Source: Synechococcus sp. RCC307
GTDB taxonomy: Bacteria; Cyanobacteriota; Cyanobacteriia; PCC-6307; Cyanobiaceae
DNA length: 64,000 nucleotides
Direction: 5' to 3'
NCBI GenBank assembly: GCA_000063525.1
Contig: CT978603.1
Coordinates: 553,105-617,104, forward strand
Shown here: in pieces, positions 17,341 through 26,187 of the stretch
Position numbering within the stretch: the first letter of the stretch is position 1
Layout of the letters: each line of letters begins with the position of its first letter
The notes under the pieces: model-generated
The model's database searches: none
Told to the model about the DNA's origin: nothing
The model's input: only the letters and a program-made list of their open reading frames with translations
Position numbers and translations under genes: made by a program

Positions 17341-20300
17341 ATGGCTGCATCCATCAGCGCGTCAACCTTGGTTGCTGTCAACGCGCGCTTGTGCATCGCG
17401 CCGTTGCCCAAGGTGGCTTCCACCCTGCTGAAGCGGGTGGCGGTGTTGGCCGATGGCCGTGAGCCGCTCAGCACAACTTCCCTTGGTGAAACCAGACCAG
17501 CGCTGGCGATTCACCGCGCCGAAGTTCACGGGCTGCCATGCCTGGCTGAACTCAGCCAAGAGCAGCAGGAGCATTGGCTCGGCGATGCCCATGCCCTGCG
17601 GCTGGTGGTCACGCGCCACCCGGCTGAACGTTTGCTGTCCTTTTGGCACGACAAGTTGCATCTCGCTGAGCCGGCTTACGCGCCGCTCAATGCTTCAGTT
17701 CAAGCGGCGCGTCAGCGCAGCGGGGCTGATCCTTGCCGTTTTGCTGATTTCCTCAGCTTTTTAGAAGAGCACTGGGAACTGCTCAAAAGCGATGGCCACC
17801 TGAGGCCCCAATGCGATTTGCTGGGTGATGCCCCTGGCTTTCAGCGACTCGACCGCGACGGGTTGGTCAAACAGCTGCCGCGGTTGCTCCAGCCTTTGGT
17901 GCCCGCGGCCACCTTGGGCCGAATCAAAGACGAGCTGGCTACTTATGACAAGCAGTACCGCCAGCGCTTAGGCAAGCGCTGGGAAGACGCCTACAGCAAA
18001 GACGGCTTGCAGTTGGTGGAAAGCCTCTATGGCGATGACCTCAAGCGCTACGGCTACTCCATGCCACGGCGGCGCAGTGACAAGGTGCGGCCCTTAGCGG
18101 CTGTTGACACCGACGCTCTGGTGGATCCGCTGCAGCAGCTGCGCGAGCGCCATCAGCAAATCGCTGGGCTGCAGCAACAGCTCGCCGAAGCCCAGCAGGC
18201 CTTGGCCAAGCCGCCGCTGCCGTCGATTGATCCGCCGCAAGGGCAGTGGCCTGATCACAACAGCCCAGAAGCGGGCCTGAGTCATCTCTATGACGCGCTC
18301 AATGAGCAGCGCTTTCAAGAGGTGATTGAGCAGGCCGCCAGCTTGCAGGGTCATCCCCATGCCGGCGAGATCGCCTATATCCAGGGCTTGGCCCATGGCG
18401 CCCTTGGTGAGCACCAAGCCGCCATTGATGCCTACGTGGCCGCACAGGCTGCTGGGTTTTTAACGCCCTATGTGCTCTTTAACGCGGGCAATTCCTGCCG
18501 CGGGCTTGGCAATACCGCTGAAGGATTGCGCCTGTATCAAGAAGCCATTGATCTGTTCCCAGCCTTTGCAGAAGCACGCCACAACCTGGCGATGGCGCTG
18601 CTGGAGAACCAGGACACCGCGGAAGCCGAGCGGCAGCTGCGGCTGTTATTGCGGGATCAGCCCAGCTACTACCAGGCTTCCTTTTGCTTGGCGAACCTGC
18701 TGCGCGATCTCAAGCGCGACCCAGAAGCGGTGGAAGCCTTCCGCCTCTGCCTGCATTACGCCCCGAACTACCCCGATGCTTGGAACAACCTCGGGCTGAC
18801 CTATGGCAACCTCAAGCAGATGGATGAGGCGATCGCCTCTTATCGCCACGCCCTCAGCATCAACGCCGACTTCAAGCCCTCACGCCAAAACCTGGCGCAG
18901 GCCCTGGTGCAGCTCAAGCACCATGACGAGGCTTATCAGGAGTTCGGCCTCTTCCGCCGGCTTGATCTTTCGCCCACGGAGCAGGTGGTGGGTTTGCAGG
19001 GGCAGATCAACTGCCTGATGGAGCTGGACCGTTACGAGGAAGGCCTTGCGCTAGCCGATGCGGAGCCCGATCGGCGCCTTCAGCTGATGGCGCGGCTGCA
19101 TGTGCTGCCGGTTCTCTATGACAGCAGTGAGCAGGTGAGTGCTACGCGCCAGCGCTGGCATGACGATGCCACTGAGCTGTATGGCTTGCTGGATGGCATC
19201 AGCCAAGATGATCCCCATTGGGAGCATCTCTATGGCCATGCCTGGTCGCTCACCAACTTCTATTTGGCTTATCAAATGGAAGACGATCGGCCGTTGCAGG
19301 AGCTTTATGCCGGCATCCTCGATCGCATCCTGCGGCCCAAGCTGGGCGCTTTCATGCAGCCGCTGCCCCAGCGGCATCCTGGTGACACCAGCCCCCTGCG
19401 CGTTGGCGTGATCTCACCGCATCTGGTCAATCACAACGGTTCGATCTGGGCTTTGGGTTGGCTGGAAGGCATCGCCAACAACTCTGGCTACGAGATCTTC
19501 AGCTACAACGTCGCCGATAACGAAGACTCCGGCACCCAGCGTTTTGCGGCCCTCGGCACCTACCGGCATTTGCCGCTTTGCGCTGAGGCTCCTGAGGCCA
19601 TGCTGCAGCAGATCCTCGATGACCGGCTTGATCTGCTGATCTACACCGATATCGGCATGCATCCGGCCAGCAAGATCACCTCGGTGCTGCAACTGGCGCC
19701 GGTGCAGGGTCAGGGCTGGGGCCATCCGATCACGAGCGGATCACGCACGATTCACTACTACCTCTCCGGTGAAGGCATGGAGCCTTCCGGCAATGAGGAG
19801 CACTACAGCGAAACGCTGTGGCGCTTGCCGCGCACCGGCTTGAACTACGACACCCCTGCGGCCATCCACGACGGCGAGCTGCTGTTTGACAAGTTCGATC
19901 TGCCGCGCGACCGGCCGATCCTCAATTCACTGCAGAGCACCTTCAAATACGTGCCGCGCAATGATTGGTCGTTCGCTGAGATTGCCAAGCGCAACCCGGA
20001 AGCCTTCATCGTTTTGGTGGGGCACATGGGCCATGGCGGCCTGTGCGAGCGGCTGGTTGAGCGCATGCGCCCCCACTTTGAGGAGCGTGGCTTGGAGCTG
20101 GAGAACCATCTGCGCGTGCTGCCGCGGCTCGACTACGGCGACTTCATGGGGCTGTTCTCCATCAGCCATCACACCATCGACACCATCGATTGGAATGGCG
20201 GCAATAGTTCGATGCAGTCTTTCTCGCTGGATTGCCCCGTGGTTACCTTGCCCACGGCATTCATGCGCGGCCGCCACACCGTGGCGATGCTTGAGGTGTT

Positions 20301-20535
20301 GGAGTTGCCGGAGCTGATCGCCCAAGACGGCAACGACTACGTGGCAATCTCCAGCCGTTTGCTCAGTGATGAGGCTTTCTATCAGGAGATGCGCGCCAAG
20401 ATCGCTGAGCGCAAAGAGCGGCTCTTCCACGACAAGTCAGTCGCTGAAGCGTTCCAGTTGGCGGTGGAAACCATCTGCCGGCAAGTCCCTGCGGTGGGTC
20501 AGCAACCGGCTGAGATTTTGCCGCTGGCGGCGTAG
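17341..20535 (+). CDS. Sulfotransferase-TPR-GT41 (SPINDLY/OGT/NGT-like) fusion protein
   Basis: 1064 residues combining two transfer activities. Residues 1-~240 resemble a Sulfotransfer_2 domain: PAPS 5'-phosphosulfate motif P-L-P-K-V-A-S-T-L-L-K-R near 21-33 and 3'-phosphate motif T-R-H-P-A-E-R-L-L-S-F-W near 90-101. After a Gln-rich coil (~255-290) come about six to eight TPR units (~300-570, with A-W-N-N-L-G-L-T-Y-G-N). From ~685 to 1050 lies a GT41 catalytic domain: R-V-G-V-I-S-P-H-L-V-N-H-N at the start and T-I-D-W-N-G-G-N-S-S near 947-956, matching the UDP-sugar-site pattern of OGT. GT41 enzymes add a sugar to Ser/Thr or Asn of proteins in the cytoplasm. It heads a cluster with the next two genes; the adhesin next door is the natural substrate candidate. 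No signal peptide or membrane segment is visible. Confidence 0.85.
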   Translation: MAASISASTLVAVNARLCIAPLPKVASTLLKRVAVLADGREPLSTTSLGETRPALAIHRAEVHGLPCLAELSQEQQEHWLGDAHALRLVVTRHPAERLLSFWHDKLHLAEPAYAPLNASVQAARQRSGADPCRFADFLSFLEEHWELLKSDGHLRPQCDLLGDAPGFQRLDRDGLVKQLPRLLQPLVPAATLGRIKDELATYDKQYRQRLGKRWEDAYSKDGLQLVESLYGDDLKRYGYSMPRRRSDKVRPLAAVDTDALVDPLQQLRERHQQIAGLQQQLAEAQQALAKPPLPSIDPPQGQWPDHNSPEAGLSHLYDALNEQRFQEVIEQAASLQGHPHAGEIAYIQGLAHGALGEHQAAIDAYVAAQAAGFLTPYVLFNAGNSCRGLGNTAEGLRLYQEAIDLFPAFAEARHNLAMALLENQDTAEAERQLRLLLRDQPSYYQASFCLANLLRDLKRDPEAVEAFRLCLHYAPNYPDAWNNLGLTYGNLKQMDEAIASYRHALSINADFKPSRQNLAQALVQLKHHDEAYQEFGLFRRLDLSPTEQVVGLQGQINCLMELDRYEEGLALADAEPDRRLQLMARLHVLPVLYDSSEQVSATRQRWHDDATELYGLLDGISQDDPHWEHLYGHAWSLTNFYLAYQMEDDRPLQELYAGILDRILRPKLGAFMQPLPQRHPGDTSPLRVGVISPHLVNHNGSIWALGWLEGIANNSGYEIFSYNVADNEDSGTQRFAALGTYRHLPLCAEAPEAMLQQILDDRLDLLIYTDIGMHPASKITSVLQLAPVQGQGWGHPITSGSRTIHYYLSGEGMEPSGNEEHYSETLWRLPRTGLNYDTPAAIHDGELLFDKFDLPRDRPILNSLQSTFKYVPRNDWSFAEIAKRNPEAFIVLVGHMGHGGLCERLVERMRPHFEERGLELENHLRVLPRLDYGDFMGLFSISHHTIDTIDWNGGNSSMQSFSLDCPVVTLPTAFMRGRHTVAMLEVLELPELIAQDGNDYVAISSRLLSDEAFYQEMRAKIAERKERLFHDKSVAEAFQLAVETICRQVPAVGQQPAEILPLAA

Positions 20536-20537
20536 TG

Positions 20538-21401
20538 ATGCAGCTGCAAGCTCACGACCTCTTGCCCGGTTGCCGGGTTGATGACCCCGCTTGCGACTGG
20601 GCCCAGATTCAGCTGCAGATGCGCGAGGGCGTTCAGCTCTCTCCTTTGTTGCCCCTTGGCGGTGATGCCGGCCTGGTGTGGGTTCCCAAAAACGGTTGCA
20701 GCACCCTGAAGCGGGTATGGCTGCAACTCCAAGGCGCCGATTGTCAGCGGCCTGGGTTTGATCCCCACAGCGCTGCACTGCCCTTCACCCATTGGTTGAA
20801 TCCAGACGAACTGCGCGCCGTTTCGCACTATCGCTTCCTCGTGGCGATTTGGCGCGATCCAATCGATCGCTTTGTTTCGGCTTGCCGTAGTCATTTGGTT
20901 GAGCTCACCACCGCTGCGATTTACGCCAAGTTGCGTTCATCCAGCCCTGATCAGAGTGGTTTCGAGAATGCCTTGCGCTTTCACGATGAATTGTTTGCAG
21001 GCCACGGCGTTCACTCTTTTGCCGATGACGCTGATCCGGTTGATGTGATGAACCAGACCGCCCTGCAACTTCCGGCTTGGATTGCCTGTCATATCGATTG
21101 GAGCCATCACACCATTCCCCAGGTCAGCTTTCTCGGTGGTGACCCGCGTTGCTATCGCACGATTTTGGGCATGGAGCAGATCGATGCATTGATGGCCCAT
21201 TGGTCCAAGGCATCGGGCTTGCCGCTCGATCTCACCCCGCAGCATGTCTCCAGAGAGCAGGCTTCCAACAATCCTTGGCGGCGTTTGCGGCGCGATCAAC
21301 TCAGCAGCGAAGCGCTTGCAGCCTTGGAGCGGTTTTATGCAGCGGACTGGGCCTTTTTGGAGTTGGCGCAGCAGCAGTTAGGGGCTTGGCAAGCGGCATG
21401 A
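20538..21401 (+). CDS. Sulfotransferase family protein
   Basis: Predicted PAPS-dependent sulfotransferase, 287 residues. The phosphosulfate loop is W-V-P-K-N-G-C-S-T-L-K-R (about 48-60) and the 3'-phosphate motif is I-W-R-D-P-I-D-R-F-V-S-A-C (about 103-115), both at the spacing of the Sulfotransfer_2 family used for carbohydrate sulfation. The ATG at 20538 lies two bases after the preceding stop; a GTG at 20535 is the alternative. Its stop overlaps the start of the DUF707 gene (ATGA). Operon position and the related domain in the upstream fusion suggest both act on one glycan. Confidence 0.85.
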   Translation: MQLQAHDLLPGCRVDDPACDWAQIQLQMREGVQLSPLLPLGGDAGLVWVPKNGCSTLKRVWLQLQGADCQRPGFDPHSAALPFTHWLNPDELRAVSHYRFLVAIWRDPIDRFVSACRSHLVELTTAAIYAKLRSSSPDQSGFENALRFHDELFAGHGVHSFADDADPVDVMNQTALQLPAWIACHIDWSHHTIPQVSFLGGDPRCYRTILGMEQIDALMAHWSKASGLPLDLTPQHVSREQASNNPWRRLRRDQLSSEALAALERFYAADWAFLELAQQQLGAWQAA

Positions 21402-22300
21402 CAGACGCTTTCCCCTCATTAATGCGGGGACGTTCCGAGCCAGAGCGGCAGCAGTGGGCCCGCTGGGTTTTGGGGAGCCACAGCGATCTGTTCCTTCCGG
21501 AGATGGCTGCCGCTGTGGACCAGCTCAACCGGCATGACCCCATTGAGCAGGGCCAGCCTGTGGTGAATCCAGGGGCAACACCAAATGATCTGGTGGTGAT
21601 TGCCACCCAGCGCGGCCGCCATTGCGTGGTGTTTGATCAGCCCCTTGCGTGCCCAGTCGTTTTGTTTGATTGGACCGGGGATGGCCTTGAGCCCGGCAGT
21701 AATCCCCACGGCTTTGATGTGATCAGCGTGGCGACCGAGTGCAAAGGCCATCTGATGGAAGAGTCCTGGAAGCGTCTTCCGCCGCCAGCAGGGGGCCACT
21801 ACATGGGTTTTATCGATGACGATGTTTTGATCAGTGCCAGCGCGATCAATCGGCTACTGGCCGTGGCACGGATCCACAACCTCAGTGCAGCGCAGCCTGC
21901 GGTCAGTTTTGGCAGCAGTCTCTGTCAGGAATATGGCTGGTTACGGCAACGGGCCTGCACGACGCTGCACCGGGTGCCGATTGTGGAAATCATGGCTCCA
22001 TTCATTCGCCGTGATCTGCTCGAACTGGCGATGCCTTTTTTAAAAGGAGTGCGCAGCGGCTACGGCCTCGATCGGTTTGCCCTGCCGCTCTGCGCTGTCC
22101 ATCTCAATGCCTGGCGCTTTGGCGCTGTTGATCTCACGCCACTGACCCATGTGCGGGTGTTTGGTTCGCTTGAGAAACGCTTCTCCAATGGTTTGCTCAG
22201 CAAGGAAGAGGAACATCTGATTCGGCAACGCCTCATGCAATCCATGGGCTTTGCCGTGGATCAAGCCCTGCATCAACAACTTGAGGCGGCTGTTGCTTGA
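21398..22300 (+). CDS. DUF707 family protein, putative glycosyltransferase
   Basis: 300 residues from the ATG at 21398, which overlaps the sulfotransferase stop. The frame is open further upstream but only in the shadow of that gene. The core Y-M-G-F-I-D-D-D-V-L gives a nucleotide-sugar-like acidic D-D-D motif. The following A-A-Q-P-A-V-S-F, I-V-E-I-M-A-P-F and S-G-Y-G-L-D-R segments match the pattern I know for DUF707, found mainly in plants and some bacteria and thought to be GT-A-like. No transmembrane segment. Function is unproven; context suggests glycan building on an adhesin or surface polymer. Confidence 0.7.
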   Translation: MTDAFPSLMRGRSEPERQQWARWVLGSHSDLFLPEMAAAVDQLNRHDPIEQGQPVVNPGATPNDLVVIATQRGRHCVVFDQPLACPVVLFDWTGDGLEPGSNPHGFDVISVATECKGHLMEESWKRLPPPAGGHYMGFIDDDVLISASAINRLLAVARIHNLSAAQPAVSFGSSLCQEYGWLRQRACTTLHRVPIVEIMAPFIRRDLLELAMPFLKGVRSGYGLDRFALPLCAVHLNAWRFGAVDLTPLTHVRVFGSLEKRFSNGLLSKEEEHLIRQRLMQSMGFAVDQALHQQLEAAVA

Positions 22301-22337
22301 TGTTCAGCCAGGAATCTGTTGTTCTGCTGAGGATTGT

Positions 22338-22511
22338 TTAGAGAACCTGCCCAACCATCACCGCAGCAACAGCGGAGAACACGGTGATGCCCAGAGCGGT
22401 GAGTGGGTTTTGGCCTTGGGCCACAGCCACGGTGGTGATCACCCCAGCGCCCAGGGCGGCAAAGGCCAGCTGCTGGGTGATTTCGTCGCGACGGCTGGGA
22501 GGTTGTTGCAC
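22338..22511 (-). CDS. Small membrane protein of 57 residues
   Basis: A GTG-initiated frame encodes a short polar N-terminus (Q-Q-P-P-S-R-R-D-E-I-T) and two hydrophobic segments separated by Q-G-Q-N-P-L, ending G-Q-V-L. The composition is typical of a two-helix membrane protein and codon use matches the genome, so I judge it real although it is short. It lies about 100 bases downstream of ycf46 on the same strand. No function is known. Confidence 0.65.
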   Translation of the reverse strand: MQQPPSRRDEITQQLAFAALGAGVITTVAVAQGQNPLTALGITVFSAVAAVMVGQVL

Positions 22512-22616
22512 GCGCTCTGTACGGGTCTGAGACGACCGTAGAGAGATGTTTCCAACTGGCCTTGACAGCCGGCGGGGTTTGTTACCTCGTGCGAGATAAC
22601 TTTACGTAGCGCAATC

Positions 22617-24083
22617 TCAGCGGGCCGGGCGGGCGCGGCCTTCGCTGGCCCATTGCTGAAGCACTTCCAGCTGCTCCCGCGCCGTGCGGCTTAAGGGCAC
22701 CAGATCAGCGGCGGCACTGATCAGATCGGCCTCACCAAATTCCCGGCTTTCGCTGAAGGCATTCAGCATTCCTTCGAGCACCACCTGCTCGAGTTCAGCC
22801 CCAGAGAAACCGCTGGTGCGATCCACCAAGGTGTCGAGCGGCAGCTGGTGCTGCGGCCGCCGTTTGCGCAGATGCAGCTCAAGAATCTCGCGGCGCTCGC
22901 TGCCATCGGGCAGATCGAGCACGAAGATCTCATCAAAGCGGCCCTTGCGCAGCAGCTCCGGCGGTAGCTGATCAATGGCGTTGGCCGTGGCCATCACAAA
23001 CACCGGGGTGTCTTTCTCTGCCATCCAGGTGAGCAGGGTGGCCAGCACCCGTTGGCCGGTGCCGCCATCGCTGCGGCCATCGAGGCTGAAGCCCTTATCG
23101 ATCTCATCGATCCAGAGGATGCAGGGGGCCATGGCTTCGGCGGTGCCGATCATGTCGCGGGTGCGGGCTTCACTGGCCCCCACCAATCCGGCAAACAATC
23201 GGCCGAGATCAAGCCGCAATAGCGGCATGCCCCAGCTGTGGGCAATCGCTTTGGCGGTCAGGGATTTACCGGTGCCTTGCGGGCCCACCAGCAGCACCCC
23301 GCGGGGGTGGGGCAGCCCATAGGCATGGGCTTCGGCGCTGAAGGCCAGCCGGCGCCGGTCCAGCCACGTTTTGAGTTGATTGAGTCCGCCAATCTCGCTG
23401 GGATCCGCAGCGGTGGGGCAGTACTCCAGCAGGTCGCTGCGGCCCAAGGCCAGGCGCTTTTCCTCGAGCACATCATCAAGATCAGCGGCGTCCAAGCAGC
23501 CATGCCGCGCCAAGGCGCGGGCAGCCAGTTGGCGGATGCGCTGCTCGCTCAGGCCCCGGCAGCTGCTCACCAGCAGCTCCAAGGCATCACCGCTCAATTG
23601 GCTGCCGGCGGCCTGGGCAATCCCTGCCAAGAGCTCCTGGATTTCGCTCTCGGAGGGCAGCGGCAGCGGCAGAACCGTAATGCTGCTTTCCAGTTCCCGG
23701 GGCAACTTGGCATCCGGCGCGGAGATCACCAGGGTGTGGGGTTTTTGGCGTAACTCGCTAGCCAGGTTGCGCAGGCGCCGGCAGATGGCTGGATCCTCCA
23801 CATAGCGATGAAAATCCAGCAGCAGCAAGATGGCTGGCTGCTCACCAGCCAGCAGATCGAGGCTGTCGAGCGCCATCAGTGGTTGGCGGGCGCCATGGCC
23901 TTGGTGATTCGGCAGCCCCTGCAGACCGCCCACGAAATCCCAGCGCAGCATCGTGCGTTGGCCCAGCCGCTGGCAGGCATTGCCCAGCAGCCGGATCAGC
24001 CGCTCTTCCTCCTGCTGATGGATCCAGAGGATGGGCGTGCGGCTGCGGATCAAGAGATCCAGTTGCTCTCCCCAGCGGCTCAT
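22617..24083 (-). CDS. ycf46: AAA+ ATPase, Ycf46 family
   Basis: 488-residue AAA+ protein of the Ycf46 family, conserved in cyanobacteria and some algal plastids. The N-terminal half is a degenerate AAA-like region. The C-terminal half carries Walker A G-P-Q-G-T-G-K-S (near 267), Walker B I-L-W-I-D-E-I-D (near 322) and an arginine-finger region R-K-G-R-F-D-E. Reported in cyanobacteria in connection with photosynthesis and inorganic carbon use; the exact substrate is unknown. The ATG overlaps the yceD stop, so the two are translationally coupled. Confidence 0.93.
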   Translation of the reverse strand: MSRWGEQLDLLIRSRTPILWIHQQEEERLIRLLGNACQRLGQRTMLRWDFVGGLQGLPNHQGHGARQPLMALDSLDLLAGEQPAILLLLDFHRYVEDPAICRRLRNLASELRQKPHTLVISAPDAKLPRELESSITVLPLPLPSESEIQELLAGIAQAAGSQLSGDALELLVSSCRGLSEQRIRQLAARALARHGCLDAADLDDVLEEKRLALGRSDLLEYCPTAADPSEIGGLNQLKTWLDRRRLAFSAEAHAYGLPHPRGVLLVGPQGTGKSLTAKAIAHSWGMPLLRLDLGRLFAGLVGASEARTRDMIGTAEAMAPCILWIDEIDKGFSLDGRSDGGTGQRVLATLLTWMAEKDTPVFVMATANAIDQLPPELLRKGRFDEIFVLDLPDGSERREILELHLRKRRPQHQLPLDTLVDRTSGFSGAELEQVVLEGMLNAFSESREFGEADLISAAADLVPLSRTAREQLEVLQQWASEGRARPAR

Positions 24084-24583
24084 GGCTGCTCCTCGCCTTT
24101 GAGCTGCTGCAGCTGGGCCCAGCGGGGATCTACCACATCAGTGCTGGTCGCCGGGCTGCTCTCCTGCTCTGGCAATAGCCCGGGGCAGTCGGGGCTGCAC
24201 AGCCGCTTGAGCGGCAACTGCAGATTCAGTTGTTCAAAGAGCCAGTGCTCCGGATCAAAGCGGCCATGGGGATCGAGGGTTTCCAGCGCTGCCTCAGCCC
24301 CATCGAGCTCCTCAAGCTCGGCATCGGGCCCTCCGCTTTGCAGCGCAATCGATTCGCTCACCCGCGCCTCTAGCGGTTGCGGGTAGCTCTTGAGGCAGCG
24401 ATCGCAGATCAGCTCCACGGTGGCTGTGGCCTCCGCTTCCAGCCAGAGGTCATCACCCCGGTGCAAGGCCTTGAGCCAGCCTTTGACGGGCCCGATGCTG
24501 TCCAGCTCGCTCAGCTGTTGCTCCACGTTCCAGTGTTTGCCATCGCCGAGCTGCTTGAGCTCCTGCAGGGCCACTGGACGCAT
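24080..24583 (-). CDS. DUF177 / YceD family protein
   Basis: 167-residue YceD/DUF177 protein. The core holds C-D-R-C (in L-I-C-D-R-C-L-K-S-Y) and the C-terminus a second cysteine site near S-P-D-C-P-G; the family is linked to 23S rRNA metabolism and ribosome assembly. Its start abuts the yidC stop and its end overlaps ycf46, placing it inside the rpmH-rnpA-yidC run. The acidic insert around residues 85-105 is common in cyanobacterial members. Confidence 0.8.
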   Translation of the reverse strand: MRPVALQELKQLGDGKHWNVEQQLSELDSIGPVKGWLKALHRGDDLWLEAEATATVELICDRCLKSYPQPLEARVSESIALQSGGPDAELEELDGAEAALETLDPHGRFDPEHWLFEQLNLQLPLKRLCSPDCPGLLPEQESSPATSTDVVDPRWAQLQQLKGEEQP

Positions 24584-25719
24584 CAGCGCTTGCCCTTGGG
24601 CTCAAATGGCAGGCGCTCAGCGGACACGGCCGTGGCACTGGCGGCCACTGTTTGATTGGCCAGTTGCTGTTCGAGGATCGTCTGCAGGTTGTCCGGCAGG
24701 GGCTCGCGGATCAGCAGGAAGGTTTGCAGCGCCTGGAAGATGTTGGCCACCACCATGTAGAGCAGAACCCCGGCGGGTAGCGGGAAGAACAAGAACATGC
24801 CGGTGATCATCACGGGCGTGATCCGGTTGGCTGTGGCCTGCTGCGGGTTGGCGGGCATGCCCCAGCCCGAGAGGATCTGGGAGAGGAACAAGCTCAAGCC
24901 AAAGCCAGCCACCAAGGTGGCGATATCCCAGTTGATAACGCCATCGGCCATGAAGCCCACTTGGCCCAGGGCCTTGATGAACAGGAAGCCGCTGCGGGCA
25001 GCCAGGCCCGGGATTTTGAGTTCAACGGTGGCATCACCAGGGCTGAGGGCTTGGATCGTGCCGTCAGAGGAAACGCTGACCACGTCATCACCCTTGGTGA
25101 GCTTCCACTGCGGTGTCAGATCAAAGCTGGGGTGGATGCGCTCTTCGATCGCATCAATGGTTTCGCCTGTTTTCGAGGCCAGCTGCACCTGGGCGCTTTC
25201 GCCCACACCCAGCTTGTTGCCGCCGGGCAACGATGCGATCACAGGCACGTGATCGTTCTCAGTGAAAAAGATCGAGTGGCTGGCGCTGTTGAAGGGCTTG
25301 GTTTCCACCGCAGCGATCTGATCAGCCGGCAGCACCTTGACGTTGATGTTGTACGGCACATCAGCGAACGGTGATCCCCGCAGGGTGGCAAACAGGGCAA
25401 ACAGGATGGGCATCTGCACCAGCAGGGGCAAACAACCCGCCAGGGGGCTGCCGAACTCCTTCATCAACTTGCCCATCTCCTCCTGCTGCTTGGAGGGGTT
25501 GTTGGCGAACTTGCTGCGGATTTCAGCTTGGCGTTGCTGCATCACCGGCTGGGCAATGCGCATGCGGCGGGCATTGCGGATCGAGCCGGCGCTGAGTGGG
25601 AACAGGGCCAGACGGATCACCACCGTCAGCGCAATGATTGCCAGGCCGTAGCTGGGCACCAATCCATAGAAGAAATCCAGGATGGGCAGCAGGACGTTGT
25701 CTGAGATGTATCCGATCAC
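24583..25719 (-). CDS. yidC: Membrane protein insertase YidC/Oxa1
   Basis: Inserts proteins into the plasma and probably thylakoid membranes, alone or with SecYEG. 378 residues. TM1 (about 7-32) is followed by the cytoplasmic hairpin region rich in R and Q, then TM2 with [13 protein letters not shown] (about 93-110). A ~110-residue soluble insert with a Bacterial Ig-like stretch precedes TM3-TM5 (from about 245). The conserved membrane Arg lies in [10 protein letters not shown]. Upstream genes on the same strand are PH-domain, rnpA and rpmH, the usual order. Confidence 0.95.
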   Translation of the reverse strand: MIGYISDNVLLPILDFFYGLVPSYGLAIIALTVVIRLALFPLSAGSIRNARRMRIAQPVMQQRQAEIRSKFANNPSKQQEEMGKLMKEFGSPLAGCLPLLVQMPILFALFATLRGSPFADVPYNINVKVLPADQIAAVETKPFNSASHSIFFTENDHVPVIASLPGGNKLGVGESAQVQLASKTGETIDAIEERIHPSFDLTPQWKLTKGDDVVSVSSDGTIQALSPGDATVELKIPGLAARSGFLFIKALGQVGFMADGVINWDIATLVAGFGLSLFLSQILSGWGMPANPQQATANRITPVMITGMFLFFPLPAGVLLYMVVANIFQALQTFLLIREPLPDNLQTILEQQLANQTVAASATAVSAERLPFEPKGKR

Positions 25720-25758
25720 GGCAGGAACCTGGATGACGGTGAGTGTGACTGATGACGG

Positions 25759-26187
25759 TTAGCTGGCGCTGCTGGCTGTGAAGCCAGAGGGAGCATCGGC
25801 CGGCTTCCCTTTGCTGGCGATGCGCTCCTCGATGTAGGTCTGCATCTCACGGAAACGGGGCACAGCGCGCATTTCCAACCGGGCACCGTCCTTGAGGACC
25901 AGCACCATGTCGCCGTAGGCGCCAAAGCCGCGGGCCACCGAGCGCACCTCTTTGATCTGGGTGTAGGTCACCTGGCTGCGGTCACGGCCCAGCCAGCCAC
26001 CGGTGACGGACACCCGGCGACTGGTCACCTTGAAGCGCAGCCACAGGGCGCGGACGACCGCACCAATGGCAAAGGGCAGACCAATCAAGGTGACGCCAAA
26101 GATCAGGTTGATGATCAGATCACCGCGCGCAGGCCCGCCTTCGTAGTGAATCTCCTCTTTGATGGCAGGTGGGGTGACAACACTCAT
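25759..26187 (-). CDS. PH-domain (bPH2/YdbS-like) membrane protein
   Basis: About 142 residues from the ATG at 26187, which overlaps the rnpA stop. One hydrophobic hairpin or segment (about residues 24-47, L-I-I-N-L-I-F-G-V-T-L-I-G-L-P-F) precedes a beta-rich domain with T-S-R-R-V-S-V-T-G-G-W-L-G, the bacterial PH signature. The C-terminus is a helix followed by a disordered tail. The conserved position between rnpA and yidC in cyanobacteria suggests a link to membrane protein biogenesis; function unproven. Confidence 0.8.
   Translation of the reverse strand: MSVVTPPAIKEEIHYEGGPARGDLIINLIFGVTLIGLPFAIGAVVRALWLRFKVTSRRVSVTGGWLGRDRSQVTYTQIKEVRSVARGFGAYGDMVLVLKDGARLEMRAVPRFREMQTYIEERIASKGKPADAPSGFTASSAS

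Noticed and set aside
12991-22300. Genomic island with integrase or insertion sequence around the adhesin locus
   Set aside because: No integrase, transposase, tRNA gene or direct repeats of attachment type were found at the edges.
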